Assembly: GCA_030667205.1 (NCBI GenBank)
Contig: DAOUWH010000128.1
Span: 1-5,288 of the forward strand
DNA length: 5,288 bases
Direction of reading: 5' to 3'
From: Nitrospirota bacterium
Lineage (GTDB): Bacteria; Nitrospirota; Thermodesulfovibrionia; Thermodesulfovibrionales; JdFR-86
The notes below the pieces were generated by a model, which did no database searches, was not told the origin of the DNA, and was given only the letters and a program-made list of their open reading frames with translations. Every line of letters begins with the position of its first letter. Position 1 is the stretch's first letter. Position numbers and translations under genes: made by a program. This document shows, one piece after another, positions 1 to 5,288 of this stretch.

Positions 1-462
1 GCGGTCGGTGCCTATGTGCCTTATCTTTGAGGGTATGAAATGAAGGTCGTTCTTTGATGCGAGGGCCTCAAGCTCCTTTATCTTTTTAGTGTCCTGGCCG
101 TAGAGTTTTTTCGGGGCGCCGTGCTTTATGTATACCTTGTCTACATAGGCGATAAGCTCTTCGAGCCTCTTGCGCTCCATGTACCTGAGGATGTGTCCCC
201 CGATGTCGGGCGAGAGGTTGAGTTTTCCGTCGCTGAAGGCCCCTGCCCCGCCCCAGCCGCTCAGAAGGGCGCACTCCGAACAGGCCATGCAGGGGACATC
301 TTTAAGTTTCATCGGGCAGTGGCGCTTCTCTATGTCGCTGCCCTTCTCTATGACGAGCACCTTCAGGGAGTTTGAGGCCTTCATGAGTTCCATGACGGCG
401 AAGATGCCGGCCGGCCCCGCGCCCACGACTATAACATCGTAATGCTTTGAACTTTTGGCCAT
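1..462 (-). CDS. FAD-dependent dehydrogenase (COG2509-like), N-terminal part, cut by the window edge
   Basis: The first 154 codons are present, starting with ATG at 462-460, and the frame stays open to base 1, so the C-terminal part lies outside the window. The N-terminus reads MAKSSKHYDVIVVGAGPAG, a beta strand followed by a GxGxxG dinucleotide-binding turn (residues 14-19). An acidic residue closes the second strand (VLVIEK, about 35-40), as expected for FAD binding by a Rossmann fold. Residues 49-64 carry four cysteines spaced C-x8-C-x2-C-x2-C. They lead into GWGGAGAFSDGKL at 69-81, a motif I recognise from the uncharacterised FAD-dependent dehydrogenases of COG2509. The substrate is unknown to me for this family. 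The start is supported by GGGTGA (473-468) 5 nt upstream, inside the last codons of yjbQ. Only one base separates the yjbQ stop from this ATG, so the two are probably cotranscribed and translationally coupled. The family call is fairly sure; the reaction is not known. Confidence 0.85.
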   Translation of the reverse strand, partial: MAKSSKHYDVIVVGAGPAGIFAVMELMKASNSLKVLVIEKGSDIEKRHCPMKLKDVPCMACSECALLSGWGGAGAFSDGKLNLSPDIGGHILRYMERKRLEELIAYVDKVYIKHGAPKKLYGQDTKKIKELEALASKNDLHFIPSKIRHIGTDR

Positions 463-463
463 C

Positions 464-865
464 CTATTCACCCGCGATGAATTTTAAGGCCACCCTGCGG
501 TGCCTCGGCCCGTCGAACTCGCAGAAGAACACCGACTGCCATGTGCCGAGCATCAGCTTGCCGTCGTCTATCAGCACGTATTGCGAAGCGCCCACCAGGG
601 AGGATTTAATGTGCGCGTCGGAATTCCCCTCGGCGTGGTGGTAGCCGCCTTCGTGGGGGATGAGTCCTGAGAGGGTACTAAGGATGTCGTGCTGCACGGA
701 AGGGTCCGCGCCTTCGTTTATCGTAACACCGGCCGTGGTGTGGGGCACATAGACATAGCAGACCCCGCGCTTGATCCCGGTCTCCTGTAAGACCTCTTCG
801 ACCCTCGGGGTTATATCGATGAACTCGTTTCGCTGCCGGCTTTTTACGTTTAAATACTTGACCAT
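464..865 (-). CDS. yjbQ: YjbQ / UPF0047 family protein (secondary thiamine-phosphate synthase-like)
   Basis: This 133-residue cytoplasmic protein has the normal length for the YjbQ/UPF0047 (COG0432) family. Family hallmarks are visible: PHTTAGVTINEGADPSVQHD at 41-60, HHAEGNSDAHIKSSL at 76-90 and GTWQSVFFCEFDGPR at 107-121. His42, His76, His77 and His85 lie in these conserved blocks and are candidates for the active or metal-binding site. Some members are annotated as having a weak thiamine-phosphate synthase activity, but the physiological role of the family is not settled, so that name should be taken as a family label. ATG at 865 is chosen because it matches the usual N-terminus and has a strong GGAGG (874-870) 4 nt upstream. 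The stop is TAG at 466-464. It follows a 91-nt gap after lpxK and is followed after 1 nt by an FAD-dependent dehydrogenase gene. No other thiamine gene is in view. Confidence 0.95.
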   Translation of the reverse strand: MVKYLNVKSRQRNEFIDITPRVEEVLQETGIKRGVCYVYVPHTTAGVTINEGADPSVQHDILSTLSGLIPHEGGYHHAEGNSDAHIKSSLVGASQYVLIDDGKLMLGTWQSVFFCEFDGPRHRRVALKFIAGE

Positions 866-869
866 AAAC

Positions 870-874
870 CCTCC
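870..874 (-). promoter_or_regulatory. Ribosome binding site of yjbQ
   Basis: On the minus strand the sequence reads GGAGG-GTTT-ATG, a full Shine-Dalgarno core 4 nt from the yjbQ start codon. It is the best-placed strong ribosome binding site in the window and fixes the yjbQ start at 865. Confidence 0.75.
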
Positions 875-894
875 ACAAACCCTAAATAATTACT

Positions 895-915
895 TTAAGT
901 TAATAACCTTAACCT
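895..915. repeat. Small dyad and tandem hexamer in the lpxK-yjbQ spacer
   Basis: On the + strand, TTAAG (895-899) and CTTAA (908-912) form an inverted repeat around a 9-bp palindrome, GTTAATAAC (899-907). Overlapping it, the hexamer TAACCT is repeated in tandem at 904-909 and 910-915 (AGGTTA twice on the coding strand). The arrangement could be an operator-like protein site. In such an AT-rich stretch, short symmetries of this size also arise by chance, so no function is assigned. Confidence 0.3.
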
Positions 916-956
916 AATGTTATCTTTATATTAATTACCATAGCACAATTCGTCCA

Positions 957-1931
957 TTATTTAAAGACCTCATCGAAGAAACCCTCCCCGGCGGCGAACT
1001 CGACGACGAGCGAGAGGAGGTTTTCGGGGGCCTCAATGCCCTGGAGTCTCATTATATCTTTTTCGGTAGTGATAATCCAGGGGGCGCCGTTTACATGGGC
1101 ATCGTTCCGCAGCTTCTTCATATCCTCTTGCGTAAAGCCGTGGTGGTCCCTGAAGGTCTTAAAACCCCTTAGCTGTGCGCCGGCTTGCACGAGAGAGTTC
1201 TTGAAAGAGCCAGGCTCGCCGATGCCGCAGAACATATATACGCCCTTCCCGTTAAGCCACTTGACGGGACGGCTCTCGCCCGAGGCCTCGGTCACGGAAA
1301 CAAGCCTTAAGCCGGAGCTGAATACCGGGGCGTCGGGGTTGTACTTCTTTATGGTCTCAAGGAGGTGTCTGGAGTTGTCATCAGCCTTCTTTGTTATGAC
1401 CACGATATTCGCCCTTTTCATTGCCTTCAGGGGTTCTCTTAAAAGCCCCATGGGGAGGAGCTTGCCGCTGTCGAAGGGGTCCCTTGCGTTGATGAGCAGA
1501 ACGTCGGTATCCCTGTAAAGTTTCCTGTGCTGGAAACCGTCGTCGAGCACAAATGTGTCGGGCCTGGGGTCGAGGGTCTCAAGGGCGAACATGCCTGCTT
1601 CATACCTGTCGGCGCATTTTACGACCGGGATTTCGCCGAGTTTCCGGGCCATAAGAAGGGGCTCGTCCCCGGCCTCCTCTGCCCGCATATCGGGACTAAC
1701 AAGCACAGGCCCCTTGAGGCTCCCCTTGTATCCCCTGGTAAGCACACAGGGATTCAGGCCCCTTGCCTTTGCCTCAAGCGCAACGGCAATGGCCGCCGGA
1801 GTCTTTCCGGTGCCCCCGCAGGTAATGTTGCCTATGCTTATTACCTTTACGGGCAGGCGCCTCTGCTTCCTGAGGTCGCAGGCGGTCTTAACCCTGTAGC
1901 CGAGATAATATATCAGCTCAAAAAGTCCCAT
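957..1931 (-). CDS. lpxK: Tetraacyldisaccharide 4'-kinase LpxK (lipid A 4'-kinase)
   Basis: LpxK uses ATP to phosphorylate the 4' position of the tetraacyldisaccharide-1-phosphate made by LpxB, giving lipid IVA at the inner face of the cytoplasmic membrane. The 324-residue product shows the family's P-loop GNITCGGTGKT (34-44), RGYKG (66-70), AGDEP (87-91), LDDGFQH (129-135), DHHGF (262-266) and TEKD (289-292). An Asp of the DDGFQ block and a His of the DHHGF block correspond to the Asp-His pair described as catalytic in this family. The N-terminus is short: about 33 residues precede the P-loop, roughly 20 fewer than in E. coli LpxK, but an in-frame TAG directly before the ATG (1934-1932) rules out a longer start. 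It begins 5 nt after waaA. A possible AAAGG (1948-1944) lies 12 nt upstream, rather far, so coupling to waaA translation is likely. Confidence 0.97.
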   Translation of the reverse strand: MGLFELIYYLGYRVKTACDLRKQRRLPVKVISIGNITCGGTGKTPAAIAVALEAKARGLNPCVLTRGYKGSLKGPVLVSPDMRAEEAGDEPLLMARKLGEIPVVKCADRYEAGMFALETLDPRPDTFVLDDGFQHRKLYRDTDVLLINARDPFDSGKLLPMGLLREPLKAMKRANIVVITKKADDNSRHLLETIKKYNPDAPVFSSGLRLVSVTEASGESRPVKWLNGKGVYMFCGIGEPGSFKNSLVQAGAQLRGFKTFRDHHGFTQEDMKKLRNDAHVNGAPWIITTEKDIMRLQGIEAPENLLSLVVEFAAGEGFFDEVFK

Positions 1932-1936
1932 CTAAT

Positions 1937-3238
1937 TTAAATGCCTTTGAGATATCCTTCCACAATTTCAACCGCCTTGTCCACAGCCCCCCTGTTCTTC
2001 CTGAGCAGCCCCGCTGCCTTCTCACCCACCGAACCACGCTTCTCAGGAGACGAAAGAAGGTTTTTAAGCACATCACCGAGGTCTTCCCTCGATGCATTAA
2101 CAGCCGCACCTGCCCTGTAGAACTCCTCGATAAACGGAAAATTCTCCATGTGGGGGCCGCAGACCACGGGCTTTCCCCAGTAGGCGGGCTCAAGCGGGTT
2201 CTGCCCGCCGTGCTCGATAAAACTCCCGCCCATCACGGCGACGTCCGCCATGGAGTAAACGCCCGACAGCTCTCCAATCGTATCGAGCAGCACCACGGAG
2301 CCGGAGACACCAGTGCCGGAGACACCAGTGTCGGAGACACCGGCATCGGCCAGGGCGCTTTTTCTCACGAACGGGACGCCTTTTTGGAGTAAAAGCTCTT
2401 CCACTTCTTTAAAGCGCTCTGGATGTCTGGGGGCGATTATCAGGTTCAGCTCTTTAAACTCCATTCTTAGCTTTTCATAGACAGCAATCATCAAGTCTTC
2501 CTCGCCCCTGTGGGTGCTTCCGGCAACAATAACAGGGCCTCTTATGAGGCCGCCCCACGAGGGCTTCCCGCCTGAGAGGCTGATGTCGAACTTGAAATTT
2601 CCCGTAACTTTCACCCTGTCTTCAGGGACGCCAAGCTCGCGGATTCTCCCTGCGTACTCTTCGTCCTGCACACAAACGATATCCACTGCCTCCAGGACCT
2701 TTTTCATAAAGAACCTGATATTCTTATACCCCCTGAACGAGCCTTCCGAAATCCGCACGTTAAGCATCAGCACCGGCACGCCGGCGTCTTGCATGCACCA
2801 GAAGAGATTCGGCCACATCTCTGTCTCTATGTTTACGAAGAGGAAAGGCCTCAGACCGGCTATCGCCCTTTTCAGGATAAATTTAAGGTCAAACGGGAGA
2901 TAAACTATTTCCGCCATGCTCGAAAGCCTCTCGCGGGCCACCTTCTGCCCGGTGTCGGTAATGGTGGAGACCACCACCCTGAGACCGGGGTGCTTTTCCT
3001 TGAGGGCCTTGATAAAGAGGTCGGCGGCGAGAACCTCGCCAACCGAGACGGCATGCACCCAGAGCGCGCGACCGGCTTTCGCATTTGCAAGCGGTTGCGG
3101 TCTCGTTTTAAAAGCGCCGGTGGAGCCGAACTTCTCAGAAAGCCATCGCCTTCTAATGTTAAGGGGTCTTTTCCTGTACTCGAAGGGGAATATGAAGGCG
3201 AGTGCCAGTACGTATAGGAGGCTATAGAGCAGTCGCAT
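1937..3238 (-). CDS. waaA: 3-deoxy-D-manno-octulosonic acid (Kdo) transferase WaaA/KdtA
   Basis: WaaA transfers Kdo from CMP-Kdo to lipid IVA, the first step of the LPS inner core, on the cytoplasmic side of the inner membrane. The 433-residue protein starts with a hydrophobic anchor (MRLLYSLLYVLALAFIFPF, 1-19). The N-terminal GT-B half follows, with VHAVSVGE at 61-68, where Glu68 matches the proposed catalytic base of the family, and IETEMWPN at 137-144. The C-terminal half has IAPRHPERF (268-276), DTIGEL (319-324), MGGSF (336-340) and HGGQNPLEP (343-351). The frame stays open further upstream, but ATG at 3238 is chosen because residue 1 onward aligns with known WaaA N-termini and upstream residues do not. 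This start overlaps the end of msbA by 17 nt and has only a weak GGA upstream, suggesting coupled translation. Residues 298-312 are three copies of a pentapeptide, an unusual insert in a variable loop. One or several Kdo additions cannot be told from sequence. Confidence 0.96.
   Translation of the reverse strand: MRLLYSLLYVLALAFIFPFEYRKRPLNIRRRWLSEKFGSTGAFKTRPQPLANAKAGRALWVHAVSVGEVLAADLFIKALKEKHPGLRVVVSTITDTGQKVARERLSSMAEIVYLPFDLKFILKRAIAGLRPFLFVNIETEMWPNLFWCMQDAGVPVLMLNVRISEGSFRGYKNIRFFMKKVLEAVDIVCVQDEEYAGRIRELGVPEDRVKVTGNFKFDISLSGGKPSWGGLIRGPVIVAGSTHRGEEDLMIAVYEKLRMEFKELNLIIAPRHPERFKEVEELLLQKGVPFVRKSALADAGVSDTGVSGTGVSGSVVLLDTIGELSGVYSMADVAVMGGSFIEHGGQNPLEPAYWGKPVVCGPHMENFPFIEEFYRAGAAVNASREDLGDVLKNLLSSPEKRGSVGEKAAGLLRKNRGAVDKAVEIVEGYLKGI
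2303..2347. repeat. Three tandem 15-bp repeats inside waaA
   Basis: The + strand holds GGAGACACCAGTGCC (2303-2317), GGAGACACCAGTGTC (2318-2332) and GGAGACACCGGCATC (2333-2347). The first two copies differ at one base, and the third is more diverged. Each unit is five codons, so the array is in frame. It adds DAGVS-DTGVS-GTGVS (residues 298-312) to WaaA, just before the VVLLDTIGEL block of the C-terminal domain. The pattern suggests recent slippage duplication in a surface loop. Confidence 0.9.
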
Positions 3239-4967
3239 CGACGTCCAGGTACTCGAGGCCCCCGTGCTGAAGGCTGTGGAGTCTCTTGTAGATGCCGTCC
3301 CGGGCAAGAAGTTCCTCGTGGCTTCCGACCTCGACGATCCTGCCCGCATCGAGTATCACAATCCGGTCGGCCTTCTTGATAGTGGAAAGCCTGTGCGCTA
3401 TGACAAACGTGGTCCTCTTTGAGATGCCCTTTTCCATCAGATCGTCGAGGGCCTTCTGCACTATGAGCTCCGACTGTGTGTCGAGCGACGAGGTCGCCTC
3501 GTCCAGGACGAGTATGGGAGGGTTTTTGATAATGGCCCGCGCGATAGATATCCTCTGCCTCTGGCCGCCTGACAGCAATATCCCCCTCTGTCCTATGGGG
3601 GTGTCGTAGCCCTCGGGAAGGGCCTCTATGAACTCGTGCGCATGGGCGGCCTTTGCGGCCTCCATGATTTCCTCGTTTCCAACATCCTCACGGCCGTATG
3701 CGATGTTGTTCCTGACCGTATCGTTAAAGAGTATTACGTCCTGGCTTACAACGCCTATCTGCGACCTCAGAGAGCTCAGCGTAACAGAGCCCGTGTCAAC
3801 GCCGTCGAAGCTGATGGCCCCTTCGGTAGGAGGATAAAACCTCCCAAGGAGGTCCACCATTGTGGTCTTGCCCGAGCCGCTTCTTCCCACGATTGCGAGC
3901 ATCTCGCCCCGTTTTACCGTGAGGCTGATATTAGAGAGGGCGTTTTCCTCCCTGCCGGGATATCTTAAGGAAACGTTTTTATACTCGATTTCCTTCTCAA
4001 GGTGTCCCAGCTCCACGCTTCCTTCGGGCTCCTTCTGGAGTGCAAACGTCTCGTCTATCCTGTCTATGACCGCCTTTGCCATCTGGAAGCTCATGTTCAC
4101 CTGTGCGAGTCTTCTTGCCGGAGTGTATATCAGCAAGATGGCCGTCAGGAAAGAGAAGAGCTCTCCTGTCGTCATCTCACCGCTGGAGATGAGCTGCGCA
4201 CCGTAAAACATGATGAGGGCGATGCCCGCGCCGGCCACAAAGTCCATGATTAAGCCCGTGGCCTCCTCTATGCGAGCGCTCCGCATGACCTCGCTGTAGT
4301 ACTCATGGTTCCTGTCCTTAACCCTCCGGGTCTCGGTTTCCTCCGTGGCGAACGCCTTGATAATTTTTACCCCGGTGAGGCCTTCGGAAAGCGATTCGGT
4401 AATCTCGGAAATCTTTTGCTGTGCCCTCCTGGCCACGACCCTGAGCCTTTTTCCAAGCGTTCCCACGGCGAGGAAAGCAACGGGAAGCACCACGAAAGCA
4501 CTCAGTGTAATGTCCCACCTCAAATAGAAAGCATACCCGGTAAGAATAATTATGGTGCAGCTTGAGACGAAGAAGTCTTTAACGCTGAAAGCCAGAAAAT
4601 TCTGCAGGACGCCCACATCGTTAATCACCTTGGACATCATTGCTCCGGTAGACTCGCTCCCGAAATGTCCCATGGGCAGATAGACCATATGGCCGTAGAG
4701 CTTGCTGCGGAGGTCGCGGACGATCCTGGCCCCGACCGCCTTCATGAGGTAGTTTTGAAAATACCTGAAAATGCCCCGTGTAGAAAACACAAGGAATATA
4801 GCCACGACAAGTAGCACGACCTTGCGCCCCTCGATGAACATGTCGTCCACCACGTGCTTCACAAGGTACGCCATCGAACCGTTCATTACCGAAACCACGA
4901 GGCTGCAAACCCCGGCAAGCACAATCCGCCGCCAGTGGGGCAGGACTATATCGAATATCCTTTTCAC
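3222..4967 (-). CDS. msbA: Lipid A export ATP-binding/permease protein MsbA
   Basis: This is a 581-residue ABC half-transporter, close in length to E. coli MsbA (582). It works as a homodimer in the inner membrane, flipping core-lipid A to the periplasmic leaflet. The first ~310 residues are the membrane domain, with hydrophobic segments near 14-36, 47-69, 128-148, 153-170, 237-260 and 266-283. The ATPase domain has Walker A GRSGSGKTT (361-369, Lys367), Q-loop Gln409, signature LSGGQ (465-469), Walker B ILVLDE (485-490), D-loop SSLD (493-496) and switch His525, so it looks fully active. The start is GTG at 4967-4965, overlapping the lpxB stop as GTGA. The encoded MKRIFDIVLPHW fits MsbA N-termini. 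GGGAGG lies only 1 nt before the GTG, unusually close. The last ~12 residues extend past the usual family end and overlap waaA. Its place between lpxB and waaA supports MsbA over other ABC exporters. Confidence 0.95.
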   Translation of the reverse strand: MKRIFDIVLPHWRRIVLAGVCSLVVSVMNGSMAYLVKHVVDDMFIEGRKVVLLVVAIFLVFSTRGIFRYFQNYLMKAVGARIVRDLRSKLYGHMVYLPMGHFGSESTGAMMSKVINDVGVLQNFLAFSVKDFFVSSCTIIILTGYAFYLRWDITLSAFVVLPVAFLAVGTLGKRLRVVARRAQQKISEITESLSEGLTGVKIIKAFATEETETRRVKDRNHEYYSEVMRSARIEEATGLIMDFVAGAGIALIMFYGAQLISSGEMTTGELFSFLTAILLIYTPARRLAQVNMSFQMAKAVIDRIDETFALQKEPEGSVELGHLEKEIEYKNVSLRYPGREENALSNISLTVKRGEMLAIVGRSGSGKTTMVDLLGRFYPPTEGAISFDGVDTGSVTLSSLRSQIGVVSQDVILFNDTVRNNIAYGREDVGNEEIMEAAKAAHAHEFIEALPEGYDTPIGQRGILLSGGQRQRISIARAIIKNPPILVLDEATSSLDTQSELIVQKALDDLMEKGISKRTTFVIAHRLSTIKKADRIVILDAGRIVEVGSHEELLARDGIYKRLHSLQHGGLEYLDVDATAL

Positions 4968-5288
4968 GCCTCCCAGCCTGCCATATCGCCAACTATCTCG
5001 GCCACCCTCATCGACGGGTTCTTTCCTTCAAAAAGGCTTTTAACGTCGTCGAAATCCAAGAGCATCCGCTTCCTGTAGTCCTTATCAAGGAGCATTCGCC
5101 GGAGCTCCTCCATGACGCGTTCCGCGCTGGGATTGCCCTGGAGAAACTCTTTTACGACGGGCTTGTCCATCAGGATATTTACGAGGGATATGTATTTAAC
5201 GTTCAGTGCAAAGGACTTGCCAATAAAGTACGTAAGAGGGAAAATCTTGTATATCACGACAAGCGGCGTGCCCACGAAGGCAGCCTGA
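4964..5288 (-). CDS. lpxB: Lipid A disaccharide synthase LpxB, C-terminal end, cut by the window edge
   Basis: Only the last 107 codons are present; the frame is open to the right edge, so the gene begins outside the window. The valine codon GTG at 5275-5273 could be mistaken for a start, but the in-frame residues before it (QAAF) continue the conserved LpxB block, so it is internal. Recognisable LpxB features are VGTPLVVIYK followed by PLTYFIGK and then VKYISLVNIL and a PVVKEFLQ stretch, which form the UDP-sugar binding side of this GT-B glycosyltransferase. LpxB condenses UDP-2,3-diacylglucosamine with lipid X to make the beta-1',6-linked lipid A disaccharide, the substrate of LpxK encoded further down the same operon. 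The stop TGA (4966-4964) overlaps the GTG start of msbA by 4 nt, which indicates translational coupling. No truncation other than the window boundary is visible. Confidence 0.95.
   Translation of the reverse strand, partial: QAAFVGTPLVVIYKIFPLTYFIGKSFALNVKYISLVNILMDKPVVKEFLQGNPSAERVMEELRRMLLDKDYRKRMLLDFDDVKSLFEGKNPSMRVAEIVGDMAGWEA

Larger units (their letters stand above)
866..956 (-). promoter_or_regulatory. AT-rich spacer, probable promoter region of the yjbQ unit
   Basis: This 91-nt gap between the lpxK stop and the yjbQ start is strikingly AT-rich compared with the GC-rich genes on both sides. It is the only true intergenic spacer in the window, which makes it the natural place for a promoter driving yjbQ and the flavoprotein gene. 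I could not find a convincing sigma70 pair. The best candidates are TTGTGC (948-943) with GATAAC (924-919) at 18 nt, or an AT-rich -10 such as TATTTA (888-883) close to the ribosome binding site. None matches the consensus well. There is no GC-rich hairpin followed by a T-run, so no intrinsic terminator for the lpx operon is seen and readthrough is possible. Confidence 0.35.

Noticed and set aside
121..442. Open frames on the + strand opposite the flavoprotein gene
   Set aside because: They are antisense to a frame with a clear FAD-binding motif that is open across all 154 codons to the window edge.
903..923. ATAAC/GTTAT inverted repeat as a transcription terminator
   Set aside because: The arms are 5 bp, purely AT-rich apart from one pair, with an 11-nt loop and no T-run, so the hairpin would be too weak.
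1036..1518. A 160-codon open frame on the + strand opposite lpxK
   Set aside because: It lies fully antisense to a clear lpxK, matches no protein family I recognise, and such shadow frames are expected in GC-rich coding DNA.
2789..3217. A 142-codon open frame on the + strand opposite waaA
   Set aside because: It is antisense to conserved waaA sequence, has no recognisable motif, and the coding signal clearly belongs to the minus strand.
3239..3349. A longer waaA start at 3349, giving a 470-residue protein
   Set aside because: The extra 37 residues are low-complexity and Ser/Thr/Arg-rich, lie entirely inside msbA in another frame, and precede the real family N-terminus at MRLLYSLLYV.
4621..4992. 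A 123-codon minus-strand frame overlapping the start of msbA
   Set aside because: It is an alternate frame of msbA; the translation is Arg/Gly-rich without motifs, while the msbA frame is strongly conserved.
4964..5275. A complete small gene starting at GTG 5275
   Set aside because: The frame remains open upstream and the preceding residues continue the LpxB family match, so the GTG is an internal valine of a gene cut by the window edge.

Overview
All five genes recognised here, and the fragment of a sixth, are encoded on the minus strand, so transcription runs from high to low coordinates. The window looks like an ordinary chromosomal stretch of a Gram-negative bacterium that makes lipopolysaccharide. 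Base composition is moderately GC-rich by eye, coding density is very high, and genes overlap or are separated by a few bases. The order lpxB-msbA-waaA-lpxK is one I associate with deltaproteobacterial (Desulfobacterota-like) and related genomes. That taxonomic hint is weak and rests on gene order and protein style only.

Region 1 (5288 down to 957) is a lipid A / inner-core cluster: the C-terminal end of lpxB (lipid A disaccharide synthase, cut by the window edge), msbA (lipid A flippase), waaA/kdtA (Kdo transferase) and lpxK (lipid A 4'-kinase). lpxB and msbA overlap by 4 nt (GTGA), msbA and waaA overlap by 17 nt, and waaA and lpxK are 5 nt apart, so they are almost certainly one operon. In pathway order, LpxB joins two acylated glucosamines, LpxK phosphorylates the disaccharide at the 4' position, WaaA adds Kdo, and MsbA flips the product across the inner membrane.

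Region 2 (956-866) is a 91-nt AT-rich spacer, the only real intergenic gap. It holds a tandem hexamer, a small dyad and probably the promoter for the next two genes. No convincing intrinsic terminator is visible.

Region 3 (865 to 1) is a two-gene unit: a YjbQ/UPF0047 family protein with a strong ribosome binding site, then, after a 1-nt gap, the N-terminal 154 residues of an FAD-dependent dehydrogenase of the COG2509 type that runs off the left edge.

I see no RNA gene, CRISPR array, insertion sequence, prophage or defence module, and no evidence of a novel multi-gene system. The points most worth a second look are a 3 x 15-bp in-frame repeat inside waaA, and the tight pairing of yjbQ with a cysteine-bearing flavoprotein of unknown function.
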